Origin: Synura sp. LO234KE | Lineage: Eukaryota > Sar > Synurophyceae > Synurales > Mallomonadaceae | Assembly (NCBI GenBank): GCA_015143735.1 | Contig: VKHC01000154.1 | Span: forward strand, 1-16,987 | Reading direction: 5' to 3' | Length of the DNA: 16,987 nucleotides | Shown here: positions 16,452-16,987 of the stretch, piece by piece | Position numbering within the stretch: position 1 is the first letter of the stretch | Layout of the letters: each line of letters begins with the position of its first letter | The notes under the pieces: model-generated | Seen by the model: only the letters and a program-made list of their open reading frames with translations | The model's database searches: none | What the model was told of the DNA's origin: nothing | Position numbers and translations under genes: made by a program

Positions 16452-16987
16452 ATGATCGAGCAATCCCGAAAATCGTTAGTTTAAGTAGTTGAAGTACTAA
16501 AAAAAGACACACCAAAATGAGAGGACATCCCTTGATTGAGGAATAGTTGCCGGGTGACAGCACCGCCTCCTACACCGCCAGCCACAAAAACAAGGTGATG
16601 GTGTTGCACCGCCTTCCGAAAATGATGGTGCTGAGGGGGGAAGATGAATGACCATCACGTTCCTCAACTTGTACATAAGACGAGGAGGAACTGGATCCCT
16701 TTTTTCGCTATGCTCCTGTCGAGTGTCGCTCCTGGCGAACCACAGTCCTTCTGCCTCCGCCCCCGACGGTTATGGGGACTAGATAGACACTCCGAGCAAG
16801 TGCAGTCGCCACCCAGGCGGGCTTGCTCGGCGCCACCAGTGCGTACTTACTAGTCAGCCTCCACGGAGTTTGTACACGATATATACGAGTGGTTTTTCCA
16901 CACCGAGTGCGTGTTGGAATAGTGACTCTAGGATGATAGCTTAGGCCAAAATAGTCAAAGATCTTAGTTAACGTAGATTTAATATTA
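16452..16987. other. Terminal region, no supported gene
   Basis: A short hairpin is formed by CCGAGCAAG (16792-16800) and CTTGCTCGG (about 16822-16830). A 69-codon plus frame (16644-16853) has no motifs. GCACCGCC words recur near 16560-16615. Nothing else could be recognised. Confidence 0.35.

Noticed and set aside
1-16987. CRISPR array, rRNA genes or bacterial operon structure
   Set aside because: No regularly spaced short repeats, no rRNA-like blocks, and genes with introns show that the DNA is eukaryotic nuclear.

Overview
The window is nuclear DNA from a eukaryote. At least three protein-coding loci are interrupted by short GT-AG introns of 54-88 nt, stop codons behave as in the standard code, and long gene-poor stretches separate the loci. 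Protein content (a C1 plus VPS9 protein, PDCD5, and a secreted-type multidomain protein with Pro/Ser/Thr-rich spacers) fits a unicellular or algal protist. The spacer style recalls stramenopiles, but nothing in the sequence fixes the lineage.

Layout. Positions 126-2114 (minus) encode a 662-residue protein with an N-terminal C1-type zinc finger and a C-terminal VPS9 domain, a predicted Rab5-family exchange factor; an 85-90 residue low-complexity insert splits the VPS9 domain. Only 87 bp away, head to head, 2202-3081 (plus, one intron) encodes a six-helix membrane protein of unknown function. From about 3.1 to 11.5 kb I find no convincing intact gene. This stretch holds a GC-rich island, faint Ty1/copia-like remnants (4.3-5.9 kb), a hairpin followed by a T run (6550), two diverged copies of a stem-loop element with compensatory changes (7735 and 7921), and a few doubtful short ORFs.

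The most unusual region is 11497-14964 (minus). It is a tandem array of five beta-sandwich, carbohydrate-binding-like domains, each on a single exon of ancestral length 444 nt with phase-1 introns on both sides. Three of the four junctions carry an 18-nt phase-1 microexon; the fourth carries an 87-nt Ser/Pro linker exon. One domain exon (B) is intact. A has three stops and two deletions, C has a 1-nt deletion, D a 14-nt deletion, and E breaks into an 84-bp minisatellite. Splice sites around the broken exons are kept, so this is a decaying gene, or a gene whose broken modules could be skipped without changing frame.

Divergent from the array, 15473-15940 (plus) is a complete three-exon PDCD5 gene with two introns of exactly 54 nt. 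The last kilobase has no clear gene but contains several strong inverted repeats, including one with 17-bp perfect arms and a 1-nt loop.

The genes do not form a pathway: endosomal trafficking, an unknown membrane protein, a cell-surface or secreted repeat protein and PDCD5 are simply neighbours.
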